DNA from: Mageeibacillus sp. UBA1257
Lineage (GTDB): Bacteria > Bacillota > Clostridia > UBA1212 > UBA1257
Direction of reading: 5' to 3'
Length of the DNA: 5,394 bases
Assembly (NCBI GenBank): GCA_002308775.1
Contig: DBVT01000081.1
Coordinates: forward strand, 4,869-10,262
Shown here: in pieces, positions 1 to 4,905 of the stretch
Numbering within the stretch: position 1 is the stretch's first letter
Layout: every line of letters begins with the position of its first letter
Notes under the pieces: generated by a model
Databases searched by the model: none
Told to the model about the DNA's origin: nothing
What the model saw: only the letters and a program-made list of their open reading frames with translations
Program-made: the position numbers and the translations under genes

Positions 1-258
1 TCAGCCGCGAAAACGTCTTCCAAGAAAAAGACGGGCAAACTTGCAAAAGCAGCATCAAAGACCGCTCAAAAAGCCGCCACGAGCGCCGCTTCGTCAGTCA
101 GCAGCTCAGTGGGCACAAATATCGTCAATTCCCTCACCGGAGGCAAAAAGACATCAGGCAAGAAGATCGCCTCGAGGGCAGCCTCGAGCGCTCTGAAATC
201 TATCCTCAGAAGCGGAGCGACATCGATCATAAGAGGTCTTTTCGGAAACAGGAAATGA
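1..258 (+). CDS. C-terminal fragment of a probable DUF853 / HerA-like ATPase (5' end outside window)
   Basis: The frame is open from the first base and ends at a TGA at 256-258, leaving 85 residues of a protein that starts upstream of the window. The fragment is low-complexity, rich in Ala, Ser, Lys and Gly. It opens with a Lys/Ala/Ser linker and closes with a run of small residues ending SIIRGLFGNRK. From memory, proteins of the DUF853 family (YjgR-like, HerA-type P-loop ATPases) end in just such a basic Ala/Lys linker followed by a Gly/Ser-rich tail with an (I/V)(V/I)RGxxG motif, and that is the basis of the call. No catalytic motif is inside the window, so the ATPase assignment is inference. 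Alternatives are another protein with a basic, histone-like Ala/Lys tail. It lies 38 bp upstream of the MATE gene on the same strand and could share its transcript. Confidence 0.55.
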   Translation, partial: SAAKTSSKKKTGKLAKAASKTAQKAATSAASSVSSSVGTNIVNSLTGGKKTSGKKIASRAASSALKSILRSGATSIIRGLFGNRK

Positions 259-261
259 TAT

Positions 262-288
262 TTCACACACTTTCGATGTGAATTTTTT
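262..288 (+). terminator. Weak hairpin plus T-tract between the first two genes
   Basis: TTCACA (262-267) can pair with TGTGAA (277-282) across a 9-base loop and is followed at once by six T (283-288). The form is that of a factor-independent terminator, but the stem has only two G-C pairs. It is more likely leaky than complete, so the MATE gene may be reached partly by read-through from the upstream gene. The 38-bp gap shows no clear promoter of its own. Confidence 0.3.
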
Positions 289-291
289 ATC

Positions 292-296
292 GGAGG
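292..296 (+). promoter_or_regulatory. Ribosome binding site GGAGG of the MATE gene, which favours a TTG start
   Basis: GGAGG at 292-296 touches the ATG at 297 with no spacer, which is unsuitable for initiation at that ATG. The in-frame TTG at 306-308 sits 9 bases after the motif, a normal distance. The same frame is closed by a TGA at 279-281 upstream, so no earlier start is available. The real N-terminus is therefore probably three residues shorter than the ATG reading. Confidence 0.5.
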
Positions 297-1718
297 ATGC
301 CCGGTTTGGGAGAAAAAGCTTCAAGAAGGAAGATCGCGTGGTACCTGATGCCTGCCGTTTTAACGCTGGCATGGCCGACTATGCTCGAGCAGATCATGCA
401 TACGGCGGTACAGTATATAGACACGGCTATGGTCGGATCTCTCGGCACTACCGCGACTGCCGCTGTCGGTTCGACGACCACTGTCAACTGGCTGATAGGC
501 AGCACCGTTTCTGCTTTCGGAGTCGGTTTTCTTTCTTTTATTTCACGCTCTTTGGGCGCCGGAGACAACAAAAGGGCGAGAAAAGCTGCTTCACAATCAG
601 TTCTGGCTGTTCTCGTTTCAGGTATATTTTTTACCGTTCTTACGCTTTCACTCGCAAGATTCGTGCCCGTATGGATGCAGGTCGATGAAAACGCGAGAGA
701 TCTGGCCTCTGCGTATTTTTTCATCATTTACATGCCGATGCTCCCCAGAGCAGCGAGTATGATCTTCGGAACAGTTCTTCGCGCTGCCGGTGATACCAGA
801 TCCCCGATGAGAGTAGGCATAATCGTCAATATTTTAAATGTCGTTTTGAATTTTCTTCTTATATATCAGCCGAGAGACATCAGGTTCTTCAAGACTTCCC
901 TGATGATCCGCTTATGGGGTGCCGGAATGGGAGTCATCGGAGCGGCTGTCGCAAGCGCTGTTTCGTTCGTTTTCGGAGGTGTCGCGATGACCGTGATCCT
1001 CTACAGGCATACAGTCATTTCTCCGAGAGGTCTGTCGATCAAACCCGACAGATCGATCCTGAGTCCTTGTCTTCGCATAGCTTTTCCGAATATGCTGCAA
1101 AGATTCGGAACATCGCTCGGATATGTCGCGTTCGCTTCGATGATCAATTCATTGGGAGAACTTTCCACTGCGGCGCATACGATAGCGAATACCGTCGAAT
1201 CGGCATTTTACATTCCCGGGTACGGCATGCAGTCGGCGGCAGCAACTCTGACCGGCAACGCCGTAGGCGCCGGAGACCGTAAAAAAATCGCCGATCTCGC
1301 AGGGGTGATCCTCTTTGTCGAAGTATCCCTTATGCTCATCTCGGGAAGCCTCCTTTTCGTTTTCGCGCCTTCGATGATGTCGATCTTCAGCAAGGACCGG
1401 GGTGTGATCACTCTGGGCGCCACCGTGCTCCGGATGGTCGCATGCTCGGAGCCTTTTTACGGTGTCTCGATCGTCCTCGAAGGTATGCTTCAGGGAGCCG
1501 GTAAAACAAAAGTGCCCTTTATCGCCAACATCACAGGGATGTGGGGCATAAGGATACTCGGAACAATTATTGCGATCACATTTTTTGAGGGCACTATGAT
1601 CTCGGCATGGGCTTTTATGATCGCCCACAACATTCTTCTCTTCGTATTCTTCGTGATATATGCGATATGTGAATCAGTGAGACCGAAAGGCTGGATCGAC
1701 TCCCCTCCGATCAGCTGA
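297..1718 (+). CDS. MATE-family efflux transporter (NorM/DinF superfamily)
   Basis: An integral membrane antiporter of 473 residues from ATG 297 (470 if TTG 306 is used), the usual length for the family and predicted to have 12 helices. It would export cationic drugs or metabolites in exchange for Na+ or H+; the substrate cannot be told from sequence. The two-lobe pseudo-repeat is visible: LAWPTML (24-30) is echoed by IAFPNML (261-267), SLGAGDNKRARK (85-96) by AVGAGDRKKIAD (322-333), and RAAGDTRSP (162-170) by QGAGKTKVP (399-407). Asp42 in the first helix (YIDTAMVG) matches the conserved acidic residue of helix 1 thought to bind the coupling cation in NorM and PfMATE. Helix 5 carries the expected Asn178. 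The C-lobe motif IPGYGMQSAAATLTGNAVGAGD (306-327) is typical of clostridial MATE proteins. It converges with rsmA on a shared terminator. The family is certain; the start is not. Confidence 0.95.
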   Translation: MPGLGEKASRRKIAWYLMPAVLTLAWPTMLEQIMHTAVQYIDTAMVGSLGTTATAAVGSTTTVNWLIGSTVSAFGVGFLSFISRSLGAGDNKRARKAASQSVLAVLVSGIFFTVLTLSLARFVPVWMQVDENARDLASAYFFIIYMPMLPRAASMIFGTVLRAAGDTRSPMRVGIIVNILNVVLNFLLIYQPRDIRFFKTSLMIRLWGAGMGVIGAAVASAVSFVFGGVAMTVILYRHTVISPRGLSIKPDRSILSPCLRIAFPNMLQRFGTSLGYVAFASMINSLGELSTAAHTIANTVESAFYIPGYGMQSAAATLTGNAVGAGDRKKIADLAGVILFVEVSLMLISGSLLFVFAPSMMSIFSKDRGVITLGATVLRMVACSEPFYGVSIVLEGMLQGAGKTKVPFIANITGMWGIRILGTIIAITFFEGTMISAWAFMIAHNILLFVFFVIYAICESVRPKGWIDSPPIS

Positions 1719-1742
1719 AATGCTTTGTTTTGTCATAGTAAA

Positions 1743-1773
1743 AACGGCCCCTCAGGCCGTTATTTTGTTTTTT
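1743..1773. terminator. Shared (bidirectional) terminator between the MATE gene and rsmA
   Basis: AACGGCC (1743-1749) pairs perfectly with GGCCGTT (1755-1761) around the five-base loop CCTCA. On the plus strand it is followed by A, TTTT, G, TTTTTT, a good tract for stopping MATE transcripts 25 bp after the MATE stop codon. Read on the minus strand the hairpin runs into a five-T tract (two of them part of the stem), so it can also end rsmA transcripts. The rsmA stop codon (1752-1754) lies in the loop, so the last two rsmA sense codons (for T and A) form one stem arm. Confidence 0.85.
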
Positions 1774-2639
1774 CCGTTCAATATGTTTGACAAGTTGGCG
1801 AATTCTTCCACGCTCAGGACTTCTCCTCTGACAGTGGCCGAAAGTCCCATTTTTTCAAGAGCGTCGGCGACATCTTCTCTCGTCACTCCGGTATATCCTG
1901 CGTTCGCGAGAGCGTTCGTCAGCATTTTACGCCTCTGACCGAAAGCTGCTTTGACTATTTTGAAAAAGTACTGTTCGTCATCGACTTTATATGCTCTCTC
2001 TTTTCTTATCAGCATGGTTATCACGCACGAGTCCACATTCGGTCTCGGTGTAAAACAGTGCGGCGGAACAGTGAATTTAACAGATGCATCGGAGTAATAT
2101 TTTACCGAAACGGAAAGAGCACCGTATTCCTTCCCTCCGGGATCTGCCGTCATCCTCTCGCCGACTTCCTTCTGGACCATCAGCGTAAGCGAATCGATCC
2201 CTTCGTTGTTTTCAAGGAAGAGCATCACTACCGGAGTCGTTATATAATACGGAAGATTTGCGACGACTTTTACTTTTCTGCCTTCGCATTTATCTATGAT
2301 CTCTTTTTTTATATCTGTCTTCATTATGTCGTTGAAGATCAACTCGATGTTTCCGAACTGCTCCTTCAACAGATTCAGCGGCTGCTCGAGCCTTCTGTCA
2401 GTTTCAACAGCGAAAACCTTGTACGCTCTCTGCGCGAGAAGGCCCGTCATGACTCCCAGACCGGGACCGACTTCGAGAACTATATCTTCCTTTGATATCT
2501 CTGCGCAGTCGACGATCTTCTCCACGACATTCATATCGTGCAGAAAATTTTGACCGAGACCTTTAAGCGGCCTGATATCAAACCGCTCCATTCTCTCTCT
2601 GGTATTAAAATTTTTATCGCTGTTTAATGACTGTTGCAT
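1752..2639 (-). CDS. rsmA: 16S rRNA (adenine-1518/1519-N6)-dimethyltransferase RsmA/KsgA
   Basis: Uses S-adenosylmethionine to dimethylate the two adjacent adenines in the 3'-terminal hairpin of 16S rRNA during 30S assembly; loss gives kasugamycin resistance in studied bacteria. With the ATG at 2639 the protein has 295 residues, close to the Bacillus enzyme. Visible motifs: GQNFL (29-33), SAM-binding EVGPGLG (56-62), catalytic NLPYY (128-132), QKEVGERM (156-163), FTPRPNVDS (196-204), FGQRRKML (233-240) and the C-terminal RGEVLSVEEFANLSN (271-285). The frame stays open to a TTG at 2711 inside the 3' end of yabE. ATG 2639 was chosen because its N-terminus aligns with Bacillus RsmA (TRERMERF before the KGLGQNFL motif). 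ATG 2591 would cut it to 279 residues. Neither ATG has a strong Shine-Dalgarno, so coupling to yabE 25 bp upstream is likely. Confidence 0.96.
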   Translation of the reverse strand: MQQSLNSDKNFNTRERMERFDIRPLKGLGQNFLHDMNVVEKIVDCAEISKEDIVLEVGPGLGVMTGLLAQRAYKVFAVETDRRLEQPLNLLKEQFGNIELIFNDIMKTDIKKEIIDKCEGRKVKVVANLPYYITTPVVMLFLENNEGIDSLTLMVQKEVGERMTADPGGKEYGALSVSVKYYSDASVKFTVPPHCFTPRPNVDSCVITMLIRKERAYKVDDEQYFFKIVKAAFGQRRKMLTNALANAGYTGVTREDVADALEKMGLSATVRGEVLSVEEFANLSNILNGKNKITA

Positions 2640-2664
2640 TTTGCCGACCGTAAAAACAGATTGA

Positions 2665-3738
2665 TCACTGTCCGACAAAGAGCGCGCCTTTTCTGAGCGC
2701 AAATATATCAACCGACTGATCCGCGAGGATATAAACCTCGACGTCTCTCATACCCCAGATAATACATGTCTCCTCGCTCTCCATAAAGAGGTCGATCCTG
2801 TCGCCCTTGATGGATTTGCCGACATCCCACGCGATCGCGAAACCGTAGTCAGGCTTGCCGTTGAGACCCTTGACATAAAGCTTTGTCCCAAGCGGGATAA
2901 GGGTCGGGTCTACCGCGACTCCGCCTTCCCTGTTCGTATTTCCCGTATATGTCTGATAGCCCCAGTTGCCCGGAGTCGGTGAATAAGCCGTCGATAGGAG
3001 CGTATACTTCTTCGTATAAGCGACAGTCTGCCCGATCACGTTCTTGAAGTTCAGGATCGTTCCGTAATGGATGACCGTATCCCGGGGAGCCTTGTAATCC
3101 TCCTTCAGGACCTCGCATTCGATCTCCTTCTCGTTTTCAAGTAAAACTCTGTAATATTTCGTTCTGTAGCCGTCGTATCCTGCCACAGCCGTTTTGTACT
3201 GGCCTTTTAACATATCGTTGTTTGCGACGTACTTCGTCTCGTGACCGATGATCTCAGTCTCGTCATAAAATACTTCACGATACGTTTTGATCTCGATGCT
3301 CATACCTTCTGAGATCGTCTCATTGAGGTCCGCTCCCTCAATAATGTCCGTGCCCTGAACTTCGATGCCGTTCTCGGCAAGCACTTCGGAAACAGTGTCC
3401 TGATAAGTCGTGAACTGATACTCCTCTCCTCTGATCGTAACAGTGATCTCTCTGGGCGCCTGGATGATGACATTCGCGACGTCGTCAAGCGAATCGGCCT
3501 CTGAACAGTTCATGACTTCTCCGTCCTTCAGCGCGATATCGGCGACAGCCAGAGCGTCCTTGACCGTGCGTCCGGTCGTGATAACAGTCTTAACTTCGCC
3601 GTTATACTGGATCTGCACTGTACGCATGTCGGAAAGGAATATATTCGTTGCTATAAGAAGGGACGCGACCAAGACCCCTGCCAGAAGCAGAGGGTACTTT
3701 ACGAACTTTAAAATTACAGCCGCTTTCCTGAATTTCAC
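2665..3738 (-). CDS. yabE: YabE-like membrane-anchored cell-wall protein (DUF348 x2, G5, 3D domain)
   Basis: Likely a membrane-anchored peptidoglycan-remodelling enzyme of the YabE / resuscitation-promoting-factor-like group, acting outside the cell. With the GTG start at 3738 it has 357 residues. It has a short basic N-terminus, one hydrophobic segment (about 15-34), two DUF348 repeats (about 39-80 and 97-140; the first begins TVQIQYNG), a G5 domain (about 150-230, with KGQYKTAVAGYDG) and a C-terminal 3D domain (about 245-339). The 3D domain shows GGVAVDPTLIPLGTKLYV, with three candidate aspartates Asp277, Asp305 and Asp316. The second Asp lies in DVGKSIKG instead of the usual DTGGAIKG, an unusual change at the active-site loop. 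A TTG at 3768 would add ten residues but has poor spacing to any Shine-Dalgarno. It is flanked by tatD and rsmA as in Bacillus, without rnmV. Lytic transglycosylase activity is inferred from the MltA-like fold of 3D domains. Confidence 0.93.
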   Translation of the reverse strand: MKFRKAAVILKFVKYPLLLAGVLVASLLIATNIFLSDMRTVQIQYNGEVKTVITTGRTVKDALAVADIALKDGEVMNCSEADSLDDVANVIIQAPREITVTIRGEEYQFTTYQDTVSEVLAENGIEVQGTDIIEGADLNETISEGMSIEIKTYREVFYDETEIIGHETKYVANNDMLKGQYKTAVAGYDGYRTKYYRVLLENEKEIECEVLKEDYKAPRDTVIHYGTILNFKNVIGQTVAYTKKYTLLSTAYSPTPGNWGYQTYTGNTNREGGVAVDPTLIPLGTKLYVKGLNGKPDYGFAIAWDVGKSIKGDRIDLFMESEETCIIWGMRDVEVYILADQSVDIFALRKGALFVGQ

Positions 3739-3746
3739 GGTATCAA

Positions 3747-3750
3747 CTCC
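3747..3750 (-). promoter_or_regulatory. Ribosome binding site deciding the yabE start
   Basis: On the minus strand GGAG (3750 to 3747) lies 8 bases before the GTG at 3738. The upstream TTG at 3768 has only a GAGG a couple of bases away. This supports the GTG start, which also places the membrane helix near residue 15 as is common for single-pass anchored proteins. Confidence 0.6.
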
Positions 3751-3797
3751 ATATCGAATCGTGTCCAAAGCCTCGTTTTTGAAGCATAGACGGGGAC

Positions 3798-3826
3798 ATT
3801 TTAATATATGGATTTTCAGTTGTCAA
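3798..3826 (-). promoter_or_regulatory. Sigma-A promoter of yabE (and probably rsmA)
   Basis: On the minus strand a perfect -35 box TTGACA (3826 to 3821) is followed after exactly 17 bases by TAAAAT (3803 to 3798), one mismatch from TATAAT. Transcription should start near 3790, giving a leader of about 50 bases before the GTG at 3738. That is too short for most riboswitches. No promoter-like sequence is needed for rsmA, which follows yabE by 25 bp. The -35 box lies inside an inverted repeat (3820-3842). Confidence 0.8.
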
Positions 3827-3842
3827 ACGCAAATTTTGACAA
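3820..3842. repeat. Inverted repeat overlapping the yabE -35 box
   Basis: TTGTCAAA (3820-3827) and its perfect complement TTTGACAA (3835-3842) are separated by 7 bases, with half-site centres 15 bp apart. One half-site contains the yabE -35 hexamer, so a bound protein would block or modulate RNA polymerase. The half-site core TTGTCAA occurs a third time at 3940-3946, over the tatD stop codon. It may be a regulator site; because TTGACA itself accounts for much of each arm, chance is a real alternative. Confidence 0.4.
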
Positions 3843-3867
3843 TTTCTTTCGTATTTTTTGAAAAAAA

Positions 3868-3899
3868 GTGCGATTTTCGCAACATATTGGTGCGATTTT
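3868..3899. repeat. 10-bp direct repeat with 22-bp period upstream of yabE
   Basis: GTGCGATTTT occurs identically at 3868-3877 and 3890-3899. The 22-bp period is two turns of the helix, so both copies face the same side of DNA, as expected for tandem activator or repressor binding. The first copy overlaps a short palindrome TGCGA-TTT-TCGCA (3869-3881). The sites lie about 40-75 bp upstream of the yabE -35 box, in an otherwise AT-rich non-coding stretch. Confidence 0.4.
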
Positions 3900-3917
3900 A
3901 TCATCTGTATGATATAT

Positions 3918-3946
3918 ATTGTGAAAAAAATTTTTTCTTTTGTCAA
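3918..3946 (-). promoter_or_regulatory. Possible second, weaker promoter for yabE
   Basis: On the minus strand TTGACA (3946 to 3941) is followed after 17 bases by CACAAT (3923 to 3918), which matches four of six -10 positions. The -35 hexamer includes the TGA stop codon of tatD. Transcripts from here would carry a leader of about 170 bases containing the direct repeats. The -10 box is poor and the spacer is an A-run followed by a T-run, so this is tentative. Confidence 0.25.
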
Positions 3947-4704
3947 GTCCCCTTGTAAAAATTTCTCATATTATCATAGGCAGCTTCGCAAACTTCCTCC
4001 GGATAGAGACCTTTTACCAGGGCGATCTTCTCGGCGACGTATTTCGTGCGCGTGGAATCGTTTCTTTTGCCTCTGAAAGGTTCCGGGGACATATACGGGC
4101 AGTCAGTCTCAAGCATTATTCGACTCATGGGTATCGCCTGAAGAGCTTCGATCGCACGCTTCGCGTTTTTAAAAGTGACAGCTCCGCCGAAGGAAAACAT
4201 ATGATCCATTTTGATGAGCTCCCTCGCCATTTCGGCGCTTCCCGAGTAGCAGTGAAACACACAGCGCACTTTGCCTGTTTTTAAAATGTCGACGCAATCT
4301 TTGTGCGCTTCCCTGTCGTGGATGACGAGAGGAAGACCCGTCTCCTCCGCAAGTTCGATATGCGCTTTCAGATTGTTTTTTTGTATGTCCGGGGACGTGT
4401 TTTCATAGTGATAATCAAGTCCCGTCTCTCCGATCGCGACGACCTTGGGATGCTTCGAAAGTTCCCTTAACCTGTCCATATTTTCCGGAGAATACCTGTT
4501 CGCCTCCAAGGGATGGATACCCACTGTGGCATATATGAAATCGTATTTTTCGGCCAGTTTTATGCATTTTCCAGAAGATTCGACGTGCTGGGCGGCATTT
4601 ATTATGCATTTTACCCCATTTGAGGGCATCGAAGAGAGTAAAATATCCCTGTCCTCGTCAAAGGCGCTGTCGTCGTAATGTGCGTGTGTATCTGTAAGGA
4701 TCAT
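3943..4704 (-). CDS. tatD: TatD-family metal-dependent hydrolase (DNase)
   Basis: A cytoplasmic TIM-barrel enzyme of the amidohydrolase superfamily. TatD proteins are two-metal nucleases, shown in E. coli to act as 3'-5' exonucleases on DNA; exact cellular role in Firmicutes is less settled. From ATG 4704 it has 253 residues, matching the family. Metal ligands are all present: His7 and His9 in DTHAHYD, Glu93 in IGETGLDYHY, His129 in VIHDR, His151 in FHCYSGS and Asp201 in LETDCPYMSP. GIHP is at 62-65. ATG 4704 was chosen because DTHAH normally lies a few residues from the N-terminus, with GGAAGAG six bases upstream. ATG 4719 (five residues longer) is possible. It is separated from yebC by about 200 bp with its own promoter-like elements, and from yabE by about 200 bp. 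Its TGA overlaps a TTGACA box. Confidence 0.96.
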   Translation of the reverse strand: MILTDTHAHYDDSAFDEDRDILLSSMPSNGVKCIINAAQHVESSGKCIKLAEKYDFIYATVGIHPLEANRYSPENMDRLRELSKHPKVVAIGETGLDYHYENTSPDIQKNNLKAHIELAEETGLPLVIHDREAHKDCVDILKTGKVRCVFHCYSGSAEMARELIKMDHMFSFGGAVTFKNAKRAIEALQAIPMSRIMLETDCPYMSPEPFRGKRNDSTRTKYVAEKIALVKGLYPEEVCEAAYDNMRNFYKGT

Positions 4705-4731
4705 AAGGCGCTCTTCCATTCCGTTCCGAAC

Positions 4732-4761
4732 TGCCTGGATGCGGCAAACATTTTTCAGGCA
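4732..4761 (-). other. Small hairpin in the tatD leader
   Basis: TGCCTG (4732-4737) and CAGGCA (4756-4761) are perfectly complementary across an 18-base loop. It sits between the U-run of the larger upstream hairpin and the tatD start, ending 13 bases before the alternative ATG at 4719. It does not overlap the larger hairpin, so the two are not simple mutually exclusive alternatives. A six-pair stem with a long loop may be chance. Confidence 0.25.
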
Positions 4762-4762
4762 T

Positions 4763-4830
4763 AAAAATTGTACGGAGGTCGGTGCCAAGGGGGAGAGTGA
4801 AATACACCGATCAAAAAAGCTCCGTACAAC
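4763..4830 (-). ncRNA. Candidate small RNA or 5'-leader terminator hairpin between yebC and tatD
   Basis: On the minus strand TTGTACGGAG (4829 to 4820) pairs perfectly with CTCCGTACAA (4777 to 4768). Inside it, TCGGTG (4810 to 4805) pairs perfectly with CACCGA (4784 to 4779). The two stems are joined by a lopsided internal loop (nine bases against one). The apical loop of 20 bases is pyrimidine-rich with core CUCUCCCCCUU. The 3' arm is followed directly by five T (4767 to 4763). Tandem TATAAT boxes end two bases before this element. Read together this is a unit of about 65-70 nt with promoter, stem-loop and terminator. C-rich loops of this type in Firmicute small RNAs (the UCCC motif of several Staphylococcus RNAs) pair with Shine-Dalgarno sequences. 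The same element could instead be an attenuator in the tatD leader, or simply the yebC terminator. I recognise no known riboswitch consensus. Confidence 0.45.
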
Positions 4831-4831
4831 G

Positions 4832-4843
4832 ATTATAATTATA
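4832..4843 (-). promoter_or_regulatory. Tandem -10 boxes (TATAAT twice) upstream of the hairpin and tatD
   Basis: On the minus strand two perfect TATAAT hexamers abut (4843 to 4838 and 4837 to 4832). Starts expected about seven bases on would fall at about 4831 or 4825, right at the foot of the hairpin. No good -35 box lies at 16-18 bases from either. CTGACA (4870 to 4865) is 21 bases from the first, too far for an ordinary promoter. An A7 tract (4865 to 4859) could act as an UP-like element. TATAAT also reads on the opposite strand because the block is nearly palindromic, but there is no gene to drive that way. Confidence 0.45.
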
Positions 4844-4867
4844 ATACAAAAAAGTGCATTTTTTTGT

Positions 4868-4886
4868 CAGAATTGTAAAAATTCTG
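4868..4886. other. AT-rich inverted repeat just downstream of yebC
   Basis: CAGAATT (4868-4874) pairs perfectly with AATTCTG (4880-4886) across a five-base loop, 19 bp after the yebC stop. No T-run follows on the minus strand, so it is not a standard terminator. It might protect the 3' end of yebC mRNA or serve as a protein site next to the tatD/sRNA promoter. On its own it is weak evidence. Confidence 0.3.
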
Positions 4887-4905
4887 TTAAGCTCATATTG
4901 ATTTT

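Noticed and set aside
278..688. Overlapping plus-strand frame starting at GTG 278
   Set aside because: It is out of frame with the MATE gene, rich in Arg, Cys and His, and carries no recognisable domain; the MATE frame fully explains the DNA.
2058..2495. Plus-strand open frame of 145 codons opposite rsmA
   Set aside because: It lies wholly inside rsmA, whose motifs are unambiguous, has no ribosome site of note and encodes a sequence rich in Phe, Cys and Arg typical of antisense frames.
2650..2673. Short hairpin ACAG/CTGT plus five T between yabE and rsmA
   Set aside because: The stem has only four or five pairs and overlaps the yabE stop; too weak to call a terminator.
3836..3864. Plus-strand TTGACA as a promoter reading toward tatD antisense
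   Set aside because: No -10-like hexamer lies 16-18 bases downstream; the hexamer is explained as the other arm of the inverted repeat.
3443..3958. Plus-strand open frame of 171 codons across the yabE 5' end and the upstream gap
   Set aside because: It is antisense to yabE and then reads through the AT-rich promoter region with a Phe/Ile/Lys-biased tail; no start signal or domain. An antisense RNA to yabE is known in Bacillus subtilis, but I see no convincing plus-strand promoter here to support one.
4763..4830. Element tested mentally against SRP RNA, THF, glycine, preQ1 and fluoride riboswitch consensus
   Set aside because: None of their conserved core sequences is present on either strand; GGAGAG on the plus strand recalls the THF and glycine types but the rest does not fit.
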